Source: Chlamydiales bacterium STE3
GTDB lineage: Bacteria; Chlamydiota; Chlamydiia; Chlamydiales; Parachlamydiaceae
Assembly: GCA_011125455.1 (NCBI GenBank)
Contig: VKHO01000041.1
Span: forward strand, 1-64,000
Length of the DNA: 64,000 nucleotides
Reading direction: 5' to 3'
The translations under genes were made by a program, and so were the position numbers. Within the stretch, counting starts at the first letter, position 1; each line of letters starts with the position of its first letter. The notes beneath the pieces were generated by a model. The model was not told where the DNA came from and ran no database searches. It worked only from the letters and a program-made list of their open reading frames with translations. Shown one piece after another: positions 43,591 through 53,500 of the stretch.

Positions 43591-44784
43591 CTAATTAAAA
43601 AGAGCACAGATTGATTCAATCACATAGTCTAAGTTAGAGGGGTTTAAACCTGCAATATTAATGCGCCCATTAGAATGAAGATAAATCCCCTTCTCTTCCC
43701 TTAGTCTAAGAGCTTTTTCAGGATCTATTCCAATAAGAGAAAAAAAGCCTTGTTCGCGACGTAAATGAGAGAAGTCTTCTCTACAGCCTTTGTTCTCTAA
43801 CCCCATCGCTAGCTGTTCCCGCATTGCGTTAATACGCATACGCATACTAGAAATGTCTTTCAGCCATTCCTTTTTTAAAAAGGGGTCAGCTAAAATGGTA
43901 GCAATCAATCGTCCCGCATGGAGAGGAGGAGAGGAGTAGATCGTGCGGACAATCTGCTTAATATGGCTTGCGCATTTATTTACAGTCTCCTTTTTATGAG
44001 CAACAACAGCAAATAGCCCAGCCCGTTCGCCATAAAGGCCAAAATTTTTCGAATAAGAGCTGCACACGAGCATTTCATGGCCTTCAGCTAAAAAAAGCCT
44101 AATCGGCATGGCATCTTCCTCCACACCAACGCCAAACCCTTGATAAGCATTATCAAAGATGGGAAAGACCTGCTGGCTTAGAAGGGCTTTTGATAGCTCT
44201 TGCCATTCCTTAAAATACAAATCCGCACCTGTAGGATTATGGCAGCAGCTATGTAGAACAATAGAGGATCCTGGCGGTAAAGTTTTGATAAAGGCACGCA
44301 TTGCCGCAAAATCGATCGAATGCGTCCTTACATCGTAATAAGGATAGTGTAAAACTTTTAAACCAGCAGCTGAAAAAAGAGGGGCATGGTTAGGCCATGT
44401 GGGATTAGGCAAGTATAAGTGGCGGCTTACCTCTTGGCTTAAAAAGTTAGCAGCGAGATTTAAAGCTCCTGTGCCACCAATTGTTTGGCAGGCAAACACC
44501 TTTTCTCTTTCCAGCTTTTCGCCAAAAATAAGCTTTAAGCTTTCTTCTATGTATACTCTATTACCCTCTATAGGTTGGTATTCTTTATCAAGATGTTGTT
44601 CAAGGATTAACTGCTCTGCTTTTTTTACTGCCTGCAACACATAGGGTCTGCCGTTAGCCGTTTGGTAACTGCCAATACCTAGATTTATTTTTAATGGCCT
44701 GGGGTCCTCTGAGAATAGAATCGGTAAAATCAAAATGGAATCATCTGGAGCGCGGTCAATAGATTCTAAAAAAGATGCACTCAT
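43591..44784 (-). CDS. tyrB: Aromatic-amino-acid/aspartate aminotransferase
   Basis: Class I PLP aminotransferase, 397 residues. Conserved residues: SCCHNPTGAD (Asn that contacts PLP), FDNAYQGFG, and SSYSKNFGLYGERAG with the PLP Lys; the C-terminal half carries the substrate-binding Arg in NGRINIAGL. The family-Ia pattern favours TyrB/AspC-type enzymes. Chlamydia trachomatis CT637 (tyrB) is the positional equivalent. Single transcript with mreC likely. Confidence 0.93.
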   Translation of the reverse strand: MSASFLESIDRAPDDSILILPILFSEDPRPLKINLGIGSYQTANGRPYVLQAVKKAEQLILEQHLDKEYQPIEGNRVYIEESLKLIFGEKLEREKVFACQTIGGTGALNLAANFLSQEVSRHLYLPNPTWPNHAPLFSAAGLKVLHYPYYDVRTHSIDFAAMRAFIKTLPPGSSIVLHSCCHNPTGADLYFKEWQELSKALLSQQVFPIFDNAYQGFGVGVEEDAMPIRLFLAEGHEMLVCSSYSKNFGLYGERAGLFAVVAHKKETVNKCASHIKQIVRTIYSSPPLHAGRLIATILADPFLKKEWLKDISSMRMRINAMREQLAMGLENKGCREDFSHLRREQGFFSLIGIDPEKALRLREEKGIYLHSNGRINIAGLNPSNLDYVIESICALFN

Positions 44785-44800
44785 TATTTAATCCCCTCTG

Positions 44801-44832
44801 TAAGCAAAGCAAGTTATGCATGAGGCCTATTA
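44801..44832 (-). repeat. 32-base dispersed repeat, copy 2
   Basis: On the minus strand TAATAGGCCTCATGCATAAC followed by TTGCTTTGCTTA, which matches the copy at 23859-23890 in 28 of 32 positions. It lies upstream of tyrB and about 80 bases from the tRNA-Ala gene. Confidence 0.6.
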
Positions 44833-44914
44833 AACGTATGTTAACAGAAAAGCAATTGCTGTAAAATAAGTAGACGCGTTAAAATCCGTTGCCAAGCTGA
44901 TCCATTTGAAGTTG

Positions 44915-44987
44915 GGGGCGTTAGCTCAGTTGGTAGAGCGCAACAATGGCATTGTTGAGGTCAACGGTTCGATCCCGTTACGCTCCA
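44915..44987 (+). tRNA. tRNA-Ala (anticodon GGC)
   Basis: A complete 73-base cloverleaf: acceptor GGGGCGT/ACGCTCC (one G-T pair), D stem GCTC/GAGC, anticodon stem CAACA/TGTTG with loop ATGGCAT, anticodon GGC (reads GCC), T stem AACGG/CCGTT with loop TTCGATC, discriminator A. CCA is not encoded. A -10-like TAAAAT at 44862-44867 is the nearest upstream promoter signal. The last ten bases overlap the 3' end of the convergent NYN gene. Confidence 0.96.
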
Positions 44988-45598
44988 AATTCCCAATCAT
45001 TATCATCCTTTTGAAAAGCGTTCAGCCATCTTTCAAAATCTGAAATCCTTTTTTGTTGTTTCTCTCTCACCTTTTTATAGTAGGGATCTTCGGCTAGCGC
45101 CGCTTCAAAAGACCTCAAATAGTATTCATCTACAGTTTCTTTTTGCTCGACGGGGAAATTTAAAGGAGGGATCTCTTTACTGACTTTCTTCTTCAAAGAA
45201 GGTTGTATTCTCTTTCGCCAGCGCTGGTTTAAAAGTGCAAAAAAATCTTCAACGGTTTGAGTATGGGCCCCTTTTATTCTTGCTTGCCAAGCAAGTTTTT
45301 TGTCGGAGGTCACAACTATCTCTTTGCGCGGGTTGGCAACTCTTTTTAACTCATCTAAGATGCATTCATCGGCCGTTTCGCCTTCATCAGTAAATAAGAT
45401 TTCAAAATTTTGGACGTAATTTTTTTCTCTTAATCCTTTTTGATAATGAGAATCAAAAACGATTGTAGCACTGATATGGAAAGCATTGATTTTTTGGCTA
45501 AGGTCTTCAATGATCTTCTCCCTTTGACGTTGAAGATCCCCATCGCCCGCTTTCGCCACGCGAAAAAGCAAATTATACCCATCTATGAAGTAGTGCAT
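44978..45598 (-). CDS. NYN-domain (YacP-like) putative RNase
   Basis: A 206-residue protein starting MHYFIDGYNLLFRV, the first Asp strand of a PIN/NYN nuclease fold, followed by VFDSHYQ, DEGETADECILDEL and VVTSDKKLAW with further acidic residues. YacP (Rae1) in Bacillus is a ribosome-associated endoribonuclease. The C-terminal 70 residues are basic and helical. The stop codon lies inside the 3' end of tRNA-Ala on the other strand. The start abuts the rdgB stop (one-base overlap). Chlamydia trachomatis has a hypothetical gene (CT635) near greA which may be equivalent. Confidence 0.85.
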   Translation of the reverse strand: MHYFIDGYNLLFRVAKAGDGDLQRQREKIIEDLSQKINAFHISATIVFDSHYQKGLREKNYVQNFEILFTDEGETADECILDELKRVANPRKEIVVTSDKKLAWQARIKGAHTQTVEDFFALLNQRWRKRIQPSLKKKVSKEIPPLNFPVEQKETVDEYYLRSFEAALAEDPYYKKVREKQQKRISDFERWLNAFQKDDNDWEFGA

Positions 45599-46191
45599 TA
45601 GCGAAGAGTGTGCAATGTCGAGAGAAGACGCTCAAAGGCTTTATAGCGATGAGAAATACGGTTTTTAACGCTTTCACTAAGTTCGGCAAATGATTTGTCA
45701 TAATCATGCTTAACGAAAAGAGCATCATAGCCAAATCCACCATTGCCTCTTTCCTTAGGAAGGATAAACCCCTCGCATGTAGCGACGGTAGATTTAATAA
45801 TTCCTTGCGGGCCTGCTAGTGCTAGGGCACATTCAAAATAAGCATGCCTTGATTCGCCTTCTAAAGAGCTCATTTTTTTAAGAAGTTTTTGGCAATTATC
45901 CCGATCTGTTGCCTTTTCCCCAGCGTACCTACTGGAAAGGATACCTGGTTCTCCATTTAAAGAAGGGACTACTAAGCCAGAATCATCCCCTAAGGCATAG
46001 CAATTTAACGCCTGGGAAACATAAAGAGCCTTGGCCTTAGCATTTTCTTGAAAGGAATTTCCCGTTTCTTCGGGAAGAGCCAATTGAGGAAAATGGCTCA
46101 TCCACAGAACTTCCCAATGAGGAAAAAGGGTTAACAAAGAGCGAAATTCTCTGACTTTTTGGAGATTCGCGCTTGCAATAACAATTTTCAT
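45598..46191 (-). CDS. rdgB: dITP/XTP pyrophosphatase (HAM1/RdgB)
   Basis: House-cleaning enzyme that hydrolyses non-canonical purine nucleoside triphosphates. The 197-residue protein has the N-terminal ASANLQKVREF (compare SxNxxKxxE), ETGNSFQENAKAKA, GDDSGL, PGILSSRYAGEKATD, and GGFGYDALF with the catalytic Asp, and SHRYKAFERL at the C-terminus. Ends coupled to greA (one-base overlap) and to the NYN gene. Confidence 0.96.
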   Translation of the reverse strand: MKIVIASANLQKVREFRSLLTLFPHWEVLWMSHFPQLALPEETGNSFQENAKAKALYVSQALNCYALGDDSGLVVPSLNGEPGILSSRYAGEKATDRDNCQKLLKKMSSLEGESRHAYFECALALAGPQGIIKSTVATCEGFILPKERGNGGFGYDALFVKHDYDKSFAELSESVKNRISHRYKAFERLLSTLHTLR

Positions 46192-48356
46192 TATTGATCA
46201 AACATGCTTTTAAAGTTCACCACTTTAAACTCTTCGTCTCTAAAAGTAAAGGACTCCCCTTTCTTTAGACCAATCATGGTTTGTGCAAGTTTCGACTGAT
46301 AGGAAAGAATATTTTTTTCTGGATCAGCATCCCAAGGACCAAGGATTTTGTAGACGAAGGTAGTACCGTTGGGGTCTTGCACTTCCACAAAATGTCCCAC
46401 GCTGACTTCATTAGGGTGGATGTCATCAGGTGTAATAACGCGAGCTTTGCTAAATTGTTCAGAAAGTGTTTTTAGATCGCCCTGCAAACGCCCCTTCTTC
46501 TCTAGGGCAAATTTATATTCAGAGTTTTCTCTTAAATCTCCAAGAGCTCTCGCAGCTTCGATTTCTCGGGCATTATCTACAATTTCTTTTGTGCCGATAT
46601 GCTTAATCTTTTCTTGCACTCTTAAGTACCCTTCTTCCGAAGTCCAAATCGAGTACTCATCAGCAAAAGATTTTTTACTTTTTTCCTCTTTCAGAGAAGG
46701 ATGAGCAACTTCTGCTAAAGAACGTAAGATCATCAGGTCGTGATCGCTTAGGGTGTGGCATTTCGAAACGAGCAAGAGGAATTCTTTAGCAAAATCCAAG
46801 GAACTTCCATCCAAGATTTTTCTAACAAGCGCATAGCGCTTTGCAGAAAAGATTGTGTACATTTTTTTCGCAAGCTCTCTATAGCTTGGAATGTTCTCAA
46901 TTTGATTAAGCAGTATAAGGAAGCTTTCCATAAAGTCATACTGGTAAGAAGGAGCTGCAAAAGGAAGCGCATCTTTATCGGCTTCCTCCATCGCTTTCTG
47001 GAAATACCAAATAAAGAGATCTGGTTGTTTCGAAGGATGATTGATCAGATCGCGCAATAATGCTTCTAGAGCCTGCTTTGTTTCTGGCTGATTTAATTCT
47101 TTTAAAAGGAAATCGCGTAAAGGTCCTTGTTGAACATGTAAAAAGAGGTCGAGAAAAAGAGTGGACCAATCAGGACGGTACTGTCTAATGGCAATGAGAG
47201 CTTGTTTTTTGTAAGCCAAAATTCCTATATCTTCGATAAAGTCTTCAACTTTACCCACTTCTTTAACAATTTGAGACACCTGCCCTTCTTCTTTTTGCTG
47301 TAGAATGGTTTCTAAGCAAAAGAGCGCTTGAATTTTTAAAGCATCACTTAGTTCTTGCTGCTCTAAAACCTCGTCAAGAGCGGCCTTTAAAACTGTCTTG
47401 ATCTCGTTATCTCTAAGTTTGATCGGATAATCTCTTGCAAAATTGTAACAAGTGAGAATGATTTCCTGGGGGTTCTTTTTCGTTTTTAGGACTTTATAGA
47501 ATTGATCTTCGTGAGTGACTTCTTCGTTACGTAGAAAGAAGGGTTCTCTTAAAGAATCAGGAGAAGAGATCATCGTATCTTTTTTAAGTTTTGCTCGGGT
47601 ATTTTGCCACCACTTCTGCCAATCCCTTTCAGGAATCACTAATTCTTCAAGCTCATCTTTAATCTCAGCAGCAGTTTTTGGACCTAAATCTCTTAATAGA
47701 ACTTTGATCACTTCAACAGGGTTTGCTTTAGCTTGCTTTTCGAGCAAGTCTGGGTCGGCAAAGCGGCGCGCCAAAAAATGCTCTAGGTTCAATGGGATTA
47801 GAGTCTTGAACGCATTGGCAAACGTAACGTGCTTTCTTCCCACCACGTTTTCAAATTCGATGACAAGCTGCTCGCGAACCTTAGAAATTTCCATAATCTC
47901 GCCAGTACCCCACCCACTTGGATGAAAAACAAAATTACCTGGAACGGCATGAACCAATAAATCAAAATTAGATAATGCTCCCTGAAATGCTTCCTTACCG
48001 CGAAGACCAATCAAACGCAACTTTTCATTAAAATCTGGTAGATTCCCATACTTTTGCTTTAATTTTAAATGAGCTAGCTCTAATAACTGGGGACTATTTT
48101 GCGTTTGCAAGTCGATGATCAACTTAAGTGCTCTGTAAACATCTTCTTCACTAGAAAGAAGCTCTAAAAGAGGCAAAGCGGTTTCTATCTGCTGGCCAAA
48201 ACTTCTAGCAAAATCTGAATTTTTGATTGCTTTCAAGATCGCTAGAAACTCCTCAATATCAACAACATCACTTGCGCAATACTCCTCCCAGAGCTGCATA
48301 ATCTTATTAAAATCACGGTTGTTAATTTGAGTTTGAATTTCCTTTAAATAACTCAT
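46191..48356 (-). CDS. greA: Transcription elongation factor GreA with long N-terminal extension
   Basis: A 721-residue protein whose C-terminal part (about 560-721) is a GreA: coiled coil with the acidic tip in ARALGDLRENSEYKFALE, then the FKBP-like domain (VSVGHFVEVQDP; KKGESFTF). GreA rescues backtracked RNA polymerase. The first 550 residues are a helical region with no recognised family; Chlamydia trachomatis GreA has the same large size (about 715 residues), so the extension is a chlamydial trait and not a fusion error. The function of the extension is unknown. Promoter not clear on the minus strand. Confidence 0.94.
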   Translation of the reverse strand: MSYLKEIQTQINNRDFNKIMQLWEEYCASDVVDIEEFLAILKAIKNSDFARSFGQQIETALPLLELLSSEEDVYRALKLIIDLQTQNSPQLLELAHLKLKQKYGNLPDFNEKLRLIGLRGKEAFQGALSNFDLLVHAVPGNFVFHPSGWGTGEIMEISKVREQLVIEFENVVGRKHVTFANAFKTLIPLNLEHFLARRFADPDLLEKQAKANPVEVIKVLLRDLGPKTAAEIKDELEELVIPERDWQKWWQNTRAKLKKDTMISSPDSLREPFFLRNEEVTHEDQFYKVLKTKKNPQEIILTCYNFARDYPIKLRDNEIKTVLKAALDEVLEQQELSDALKIQALFCLETILQQKEEGQVSQIVKEVGKVEDFIEDIGILAYKKQALIAIRQYRPDWSTLFLDLFLHVQQGPLRDFLLKELNQPETKQALEALLRDLINHPSKQPDLFIWYFQKAMEEADKDALPFAAPSYQYDFMESFLILLNQIENIPSYRELAKKMYTIFSAKRYALVRKILDGSSLDFAKEFLLLVSKCHTLSDHDLMILRSLAEVAHPSLKEEKSKKSFADEYSIWTSEEGYLRVQEKIKHIGTKEIVDNAREIEAARALGDLRENSEYKFALEKKGRLQGDLKTLSEQFSKARVITPDDIHPNEVSVGHFVEVQDPNGTTFVYKILGPWDADPEKNILSYQSKLAQTMIGLKKGESFTFRDEEFKVVNFKSMFDQ

Positions 48357-48504
48357 GCATTCCTCTTAATTAGTTCACAGGCTAGCGAATTTGATAGCAA
48401 AATATTGGCAATTTAGATATTAGCAAAAAATATACTTCGAAAAGGCATTAATTTCAATTATGACTTTAGAATTCTCTCTAATTTGATAAAATTTTCCATA
48501 TTTG

Positions 48505-48513
48505 TGATATACT
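48505..48513 (+). promoter_or_regulatory. Extended -10 promoter for the gene at 48538
   Basis: TGATATACT is an extended -10 (TG-N-TATACT). TTGATA at 48483-48488 could be a -35 with a 19-base spacer. The resulting leader is about 18 bases and contains AGGAAG as SD. Confidence 0.5.
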
Positions 48514-48537
48514 AGTTTTTTAGAGAATAGGAAGAAA

Positions 48538-48972
48538 ATGAGCATTTTTGATCCAGCCTTTCACACATCAAAAAAAAAGCTAAAGCCTAAGCAGCCAGCT
48601 TCTGCATTTCCTGCCCCTCCTCCTACTTCACCCCCTCCTCCCAAAAATGACCCACCAATTGACGATGTCAGCCAAGCTTTTGAAAAAATGAAAAAATTAC
48701 ACAATGAGCTGAATAAAGAAATTGATAAAGCATTCCAGATAAGCGGCCGGGATCCCCGAGAAGTAGATGAATACTTTAATGAAGCTTCCAATTTTTCCTC
48801 CAAAGAATGGATTAGCCTTCAGGAACGCAAAGAGTCTCTTGAACAACATATAAGTGGGCTCTCAAGCAGCGAACTCAAAGAAAAGAAAAAAAAGAAACAG
48901 ACCCTCAAAATGTCGAAAGATAGGAAAAGTAAGACTTTGGGTGCGCGCAAAAATTGGCTCTTCATAAGATGA
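48538..48972 (+). CDS. Pro-rich, basic small protein of unknown function
   Basis: A 144-residue protein. Residues 11-40 are Lys and Pro-rich (PPPTSPPPPKNDPP), the middle part is an amphipathic helix (QAFEKMKKLHNELNKEI), followed by Ser-rich and very basic sequence (KEKKKKKQTLKMSKDRKSK). There is no signal peptide. AGGAAG lies four bases before the ATG. The stop overlaps the next gene's start (ATGA). I recognise no family; a possible type III substrate because of the disordered N-terminus, but this is only a hint. Confidence 0.7.
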   Translation: MSIFDPAFHTSKKKLKPKQPASAFPAPPPTSPPPPKNDPPIDDVSQAFEKMKKLHNELNKEIDKAFQISGRDPREVDEYFNEASNFSSKEWISLQERKESLEQHISGLSSSELKEKKKKKQTLKMSKDRKSKTLGARKNWLFIR

Positions 48973-50129
48973 GTATTCAACATATTATTTTTTTCCCAAA
49001 CACTCTTAGTCAGTATGATGTCCTCAATCAATTTACCAAAGGATTGATGAAAGCTTTTCAAAAATTGGGCATTAGCTGTGAACTTGTGGTTCCCGAAAGA
49101 CAGGATATTTTTCCTTTTTTGCAACGCATCTATGCTGATCAGCCAGACTTTACTCTCAGCTTTAATGGCTTACTTCCAAATGAAAATGGAGAGTTCTTAG
49201 CGGACGTTTTAGGGCTACCCCATGTAAGTTGCCTGGTTGACTCAGCCCATTTTTTTGCGGCTTTGAAAGAAAGTCCATTAAATATCATCACTTGCCCAGA
49301 TCGTTTCTCCTGCACTCTCTTTGAAGAAATGCAGGTGAATCATACACTTTTTTTACCCCATGCTGTTGATGTGGATGTACTAAAAGCCCCCTCAGAACCG
49401 TCAATCTATGAAAGCGTTTTTCTCGGGTCCTGTGTGGATTACGAAGAGATCCTGGAAAAATGGAAGTTTACCTACCCTGCCCCCATTGTAAAAAAATTAA
49501 TTGAGTGTGTTGAAGCAACTCTTAGCGACCCGGCCCTTCCCTATCAGTTAGCTTTGAAAAACTCTTTAGATTCATGCCATTTTAGAGAAGAAGAGTATTT
49601 TCAACTTTTGATGGATCTAGATCTTTATTTGCGTGGTAAAGACCGCGTCGAACTTATCCAATCGATCAGGAGTTGCCCAGTGCATATTTTCAGCAACAAT
49701 TCAGATGTTTGGCAAAAACTTTTGGGCTCTAATTCTCCAAATCTCATCTTTCATCCCCCCGTTCATTATGAGGAAGCGCTAGCCATCATGAGAAAGAGCA
49801 AAATCGTGCTCAACAGCTCTCCTATGTTTAAACAAGGAGGCCATGAGAGGATTTTTAATGGGTTGGCAAGCAATGCACTTGTACTTACCAATGCAACATC
49901 TTACGTGCAAGAAAACTTTGAAGCAGGAAAAGAGTTACTGCTTTATCAATCACACCAAAAAGGGACGGTGGATGAAATGCTGCAGCCTTTCTTGCAAAAT
50001 GAATCCTTGAGAAGGACAGTTGCTGAAAGGGGAAAACAAAAAGTTGCACGCCTGCACACATGGGACCAGAGGGCACAGGAGCTTATTGATCGATTAGAAC
50101 CTATGTTGGCAGAATTAGCCGACATTTAA
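48969..50129 (+). CDS. CgeB-like glycosyltransferase (GT-B fold)
   Basis: A 386-residue protein with the two-domain GT-B shape. The C-terminal half has HPPVHYEEALAIMRKSKIVL (about 264-283), NSSPMFKQGGHERIFNGLAS and NALVLTN, the pattern of CgeB/YkvP-type transferases in which the His-Glu-Arg motif binds the nucleotide sugar; the N-terminal half contains CLVDSAHFF and CPDRFSCTLFEE. From ATG 48969 the gene overlaps the previous stop by four bases, so it is coupled to the Pro-rich protein. The acceptor is unknown. Cytoplasmic, no signal peptide. Confidence 0.8.
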   Translation: MSIQHIIFFPNTLSQYDVLNQFTKGLMKAFQKLGISCELVVPERQDIFPFLQRIYADQPDFTLSFNGLLPNENGEFLADVLGLPHVSCLVDSAHFFAALKESPLNIITCPDRFSCTLFEEMQVNHTLFLPHAVDVDVLKAPSEPSIYESVFLGSCVDYEEILEKWKFTYPAPIVKKLIECVEATLSDPALPYQLALKNSLDSCHFREEEYFQLLMDLDLYLRGKDRVELIQSIRSCPVHIFSNNSDVWQKLLGSNSPNLIFHPPVHYEEALAIMRKSKIVLNSSPMFKQGGHERIFNGLASNALVLTNATSYVQENFEAGKELLLYQSHQKGTVDEMLQPFLQNESLRRTVAERGKQKVARLHTWDQRAQELIDRLEPMLAELADI

Positions 50130-50568
50130 CCCCTTCTGCACCTCAAAATCACGCTACCCTTTAAAAGCCTATACCGATAAATTCTAACAGGTATACATCC
50201 TTCGTTAGCATACTATCTAAAAGAAAGATTCAAAATTTTTCTTCCTGCCTATAGAATACGAGTTGCCACTTAAAACACAATCTGTCCTATTGATATGCCT
50301 ATTCCATGCGATCTTCTATCCAAATGGCTGTGAATTAACATGTTGTAAATAGAATTATGGCTTTTCAAAATCGATTGCGCTCGCGAAAAATTTTCTTCAA
50401 AAAACAAAAATGCTTGTAACCGCCATTATTTCTGCAGAATTTTTTTGCATTAAGGCAAGAAAATCTGAATACACGCCATCAATAAAGATGATTTGTTCAT
50501 CCATAAATTTCTCCAAGGTAACCTTGAAGAAATAATACAAATGATTACCCAGGGGCGTAAACTTAAGT
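50130..50568. other. Intergenic stretch with possible Rhs remnant on the minus strand
   Basis: AT-rich, with no gene on plus. On minus, a frame covering 50397-50594 overlaps the end of the Rhs gene in another frame; it includes FTPLGNHLYYFFKVTLEKFM, which faintly recalls the DPLGF..NLY.Y..N.P segment that follows Rhs cores. It might be a decayed continuation. Nothing else is seen. Confidence 0.35.
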
Positions 50569-53500
50569 TTAAAGCATTGTACGGTCCGGCACACGAGTAA
50601 CCCAGTCCCCTTGAGTGGGATAGTAATAGAGCAGCCCGTTGTAATAAAAACCCGTCTCCTTATCGTAACGCATCCCGCGGAAGCCCCAGGTATTTAGAGC
50701 ATTTTTGATGTGTCCCAAATTATCAAAAACTTCCCCCTCACCAAATGCTGTATAACGGTAAGCTTCACAAACAGAACTGGTCGGGTTTAAAAGTGCTACA
50801 ACATTCCCTAGACAATCATTGACGACAGCATAGGGATGCCCGTTAATTTCTAAGCTAACTAAAGTTTCTATTTTTTTATTAATACCAATCCCTAGAATAC
50901 CCACTTCCTTTAGTTCTCCGTCAAGATAACAACCAATTTCTCTTTCTCCATCGTAAAAATAGGTATAAAATCTTTTTCCTTGAGCTGAGAGAAGGGTTTT
51001 AGAAAGCCTGCGATGAAAAGCGTCATAAGCATAGCTCACTTCAAGGTGCTTATCTTTAACTCCAGTTAACCTGCCAAATGCATCATAGGACAATTCAAGA
51101 TCGCCCTTTGCGATAAGATTCCCATCTAAATCATAGCTTAAAGTCTCTTCGTCATTTTCAATAAGCTGTTGCATAGGATTAAAACCATAGGGAATCTCAT
51201 CTTTAGCCACTCTTTTTAAGGAGGAATCATAGCCATAAGAATGCGGGGCAACGCCAACTTCAGAAATAATCTTCCCCAAATGATTATAGGCATAGCTAAT
51301 CTCTTGCTTCCCTTTGCTATCAATAAGAATTCTTTTAGTTAAATTTCCTAAAGCGTCAAAACCTCCTCTAGGGATACATTCAGTGAAATGACGTGTTTTT
51401 AAAGCTTTTAATTTTCCATTTCTAGCATAGCTCTTTGTAAGGTGGCCAGCTCTATCTAGGAAAGATTCTTCAAGGGGTTGCCCTATCTTATCGTAGGCCA
51501 GATATTCATGAGAGTACTGTAATCGATTCTCTACTGTAAGCCTATTGATTGATTTAAGGACGCCAGAAGAATACTTATAAACAATCTTTGAGCCATCAGG
51601 AAGAACTTTCATCTGCACATTTCCTAGGGCATCATAAGTATAACGCATACTATGACCTGTGGGTAAGGTCTCTTGAATTAAACGATCTAATGCATCATAG
51701 GATCTTGTGAGCACTTTTTGCGTTAGCTCATCTTTTATGCTTACAAGGCGTTGTTTTGCATCGTATACGTAGGTATAAAATACAGAAAGATCATTAGCAT
51801 ACACAGCTTGCAACAGACCTGCTGTGTTATAGTTGTACTTTAATTTTTTTCCTGAGGGTTTTTCGACCAAAGTTAAGTAACCTAAAATGTTATAAGAGTA
51901 GCTTGTGCGCTTTGGGCTTACAGAGTTTGCAGCTTCAATTTTAGAAATGCAGCGCTGCATGCTGTCGTATTCGTAACAGGTAATTTCCTCTCTGCTCAAT
52001 GAATTAGGCATATAGACCGTCTCCACAACGCGGGATAGCAGACCTACAAGATCATAAAAAGACTTCTTTCTTTGAAGCAGTTTCCCTTCAGGATCTTTTT
52101 TAATGACTTCAGTTTCCTTGCCCAAGGCATCTTTAATGACAATTGTTGTACAACCTGAAGCATCAACGGTTTCTTGATAAGGGACGCATTGACCAACTGC
52201 ATTTTTGTAGTTATAGATGTTCTTTTGATAAATGGATTTTCCACAAGGATCTATAATCTGTTTTCCAAATGAGTTGTAAACAGTATGAGTGATCTCTTTG
52301 CCTGCATCTCTATGCAAGATTTCCTTAATTAGCTTCCCTTCCTCATTGTAGATATACTGTTTGTGATTTAAAAAGTTGCCAGGGCCAAACTCCATTTTTT
52401 CTTCCGTAATTTGATCCATGGCATTGTAAGAAAAATGGTGAGCTACATTTTCATTTTCATTGATCACATTCGTTTTTTTTACAAGGCGCCCTGAAGCATC
52501 ATATTCAAAAAGCACTACGTGGCCGGCTTTCTCCTCTTTAATTTTCCTATCAAAAATGTCGTATTCATATTTAGTGACAATTCCTAAAGCATCCCTTTCA
52601 GAAATTAGGTGAAACGCATTATACTGGGCTGAAGTACTCCAAAGGGAGATCCCTTGAGCAGAGAAGCATTCTGTCTGAACGATGCGATCTTGATAATCTC
52701 TTGTATAATAGATAACACAGCCATTCTTCAGAGTTTTTTTTGCCAGTTCCCCTGTTGATGTGTATTCAAATTTTTCTTCAGAACCGTCAGGAAAGCAAAC
52801 TTGGGAAATTTTTCCCTGTTTCGTGAAACTCATTTTCGTTTCATTGCCTTTGGGATCAACTTGAAGATAAGGAAAGCCCTCTTGATTATAAAAAAAAGAG
52901 GTGACAGGGCGAGCTGGCTGCCCTTTTTCGTTTAAAACTAATGGCTCTACAATTTGTGCTAAATACCCTAATTCATTAAACACATAACTCTTTTCATTTC
53001 CATAGCAGTCAATTTCGGCAATTAAATTACCCGACGCATCATACCGGTACTGCTTAGAGAGAGAGCCTTCTGGGTAAACTTCGTCTTCACGCACTAAACG
53101 ATTATGATTATCATAGACGAATTCCCAGTGTTTGTCTTTTTTTGGACCATGCTTGAGAACACAATTGCCATTTGCGTCGTAAAGACTTACGATTTGTTCT
53201 CCCAGGAGATTGATTTGGCGAATCATATTCCCCGCTTGGTCGTATTCCCATTGAAGAGAACCAAATAACTCATGGTTAGCATCGTAAATATCTTGTCGGA
53301 TTAGCTTTCCTTGGGGGGAGAAAAAATGATGATAGGCTCTTTCAAGAACTTCTTGTTTGGTCGCTAAGTCTAAAACCTTCTCTTCAAGCTTTAAAGGTGG
53401 GCCAAAAGGATGAGAAGGATTTGGAGTAAAGTAGCGCACTTGGCGATAGCTAACTCCGCTTAAATCATTAATGTCGGCTGCATACCCGTCGTCATTCACT

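Noticed and set aside
47515-47925. 136-residue plus frame in greA
   Set aside because: Ser-rich shadow of the helical GreA extension, no start signals.
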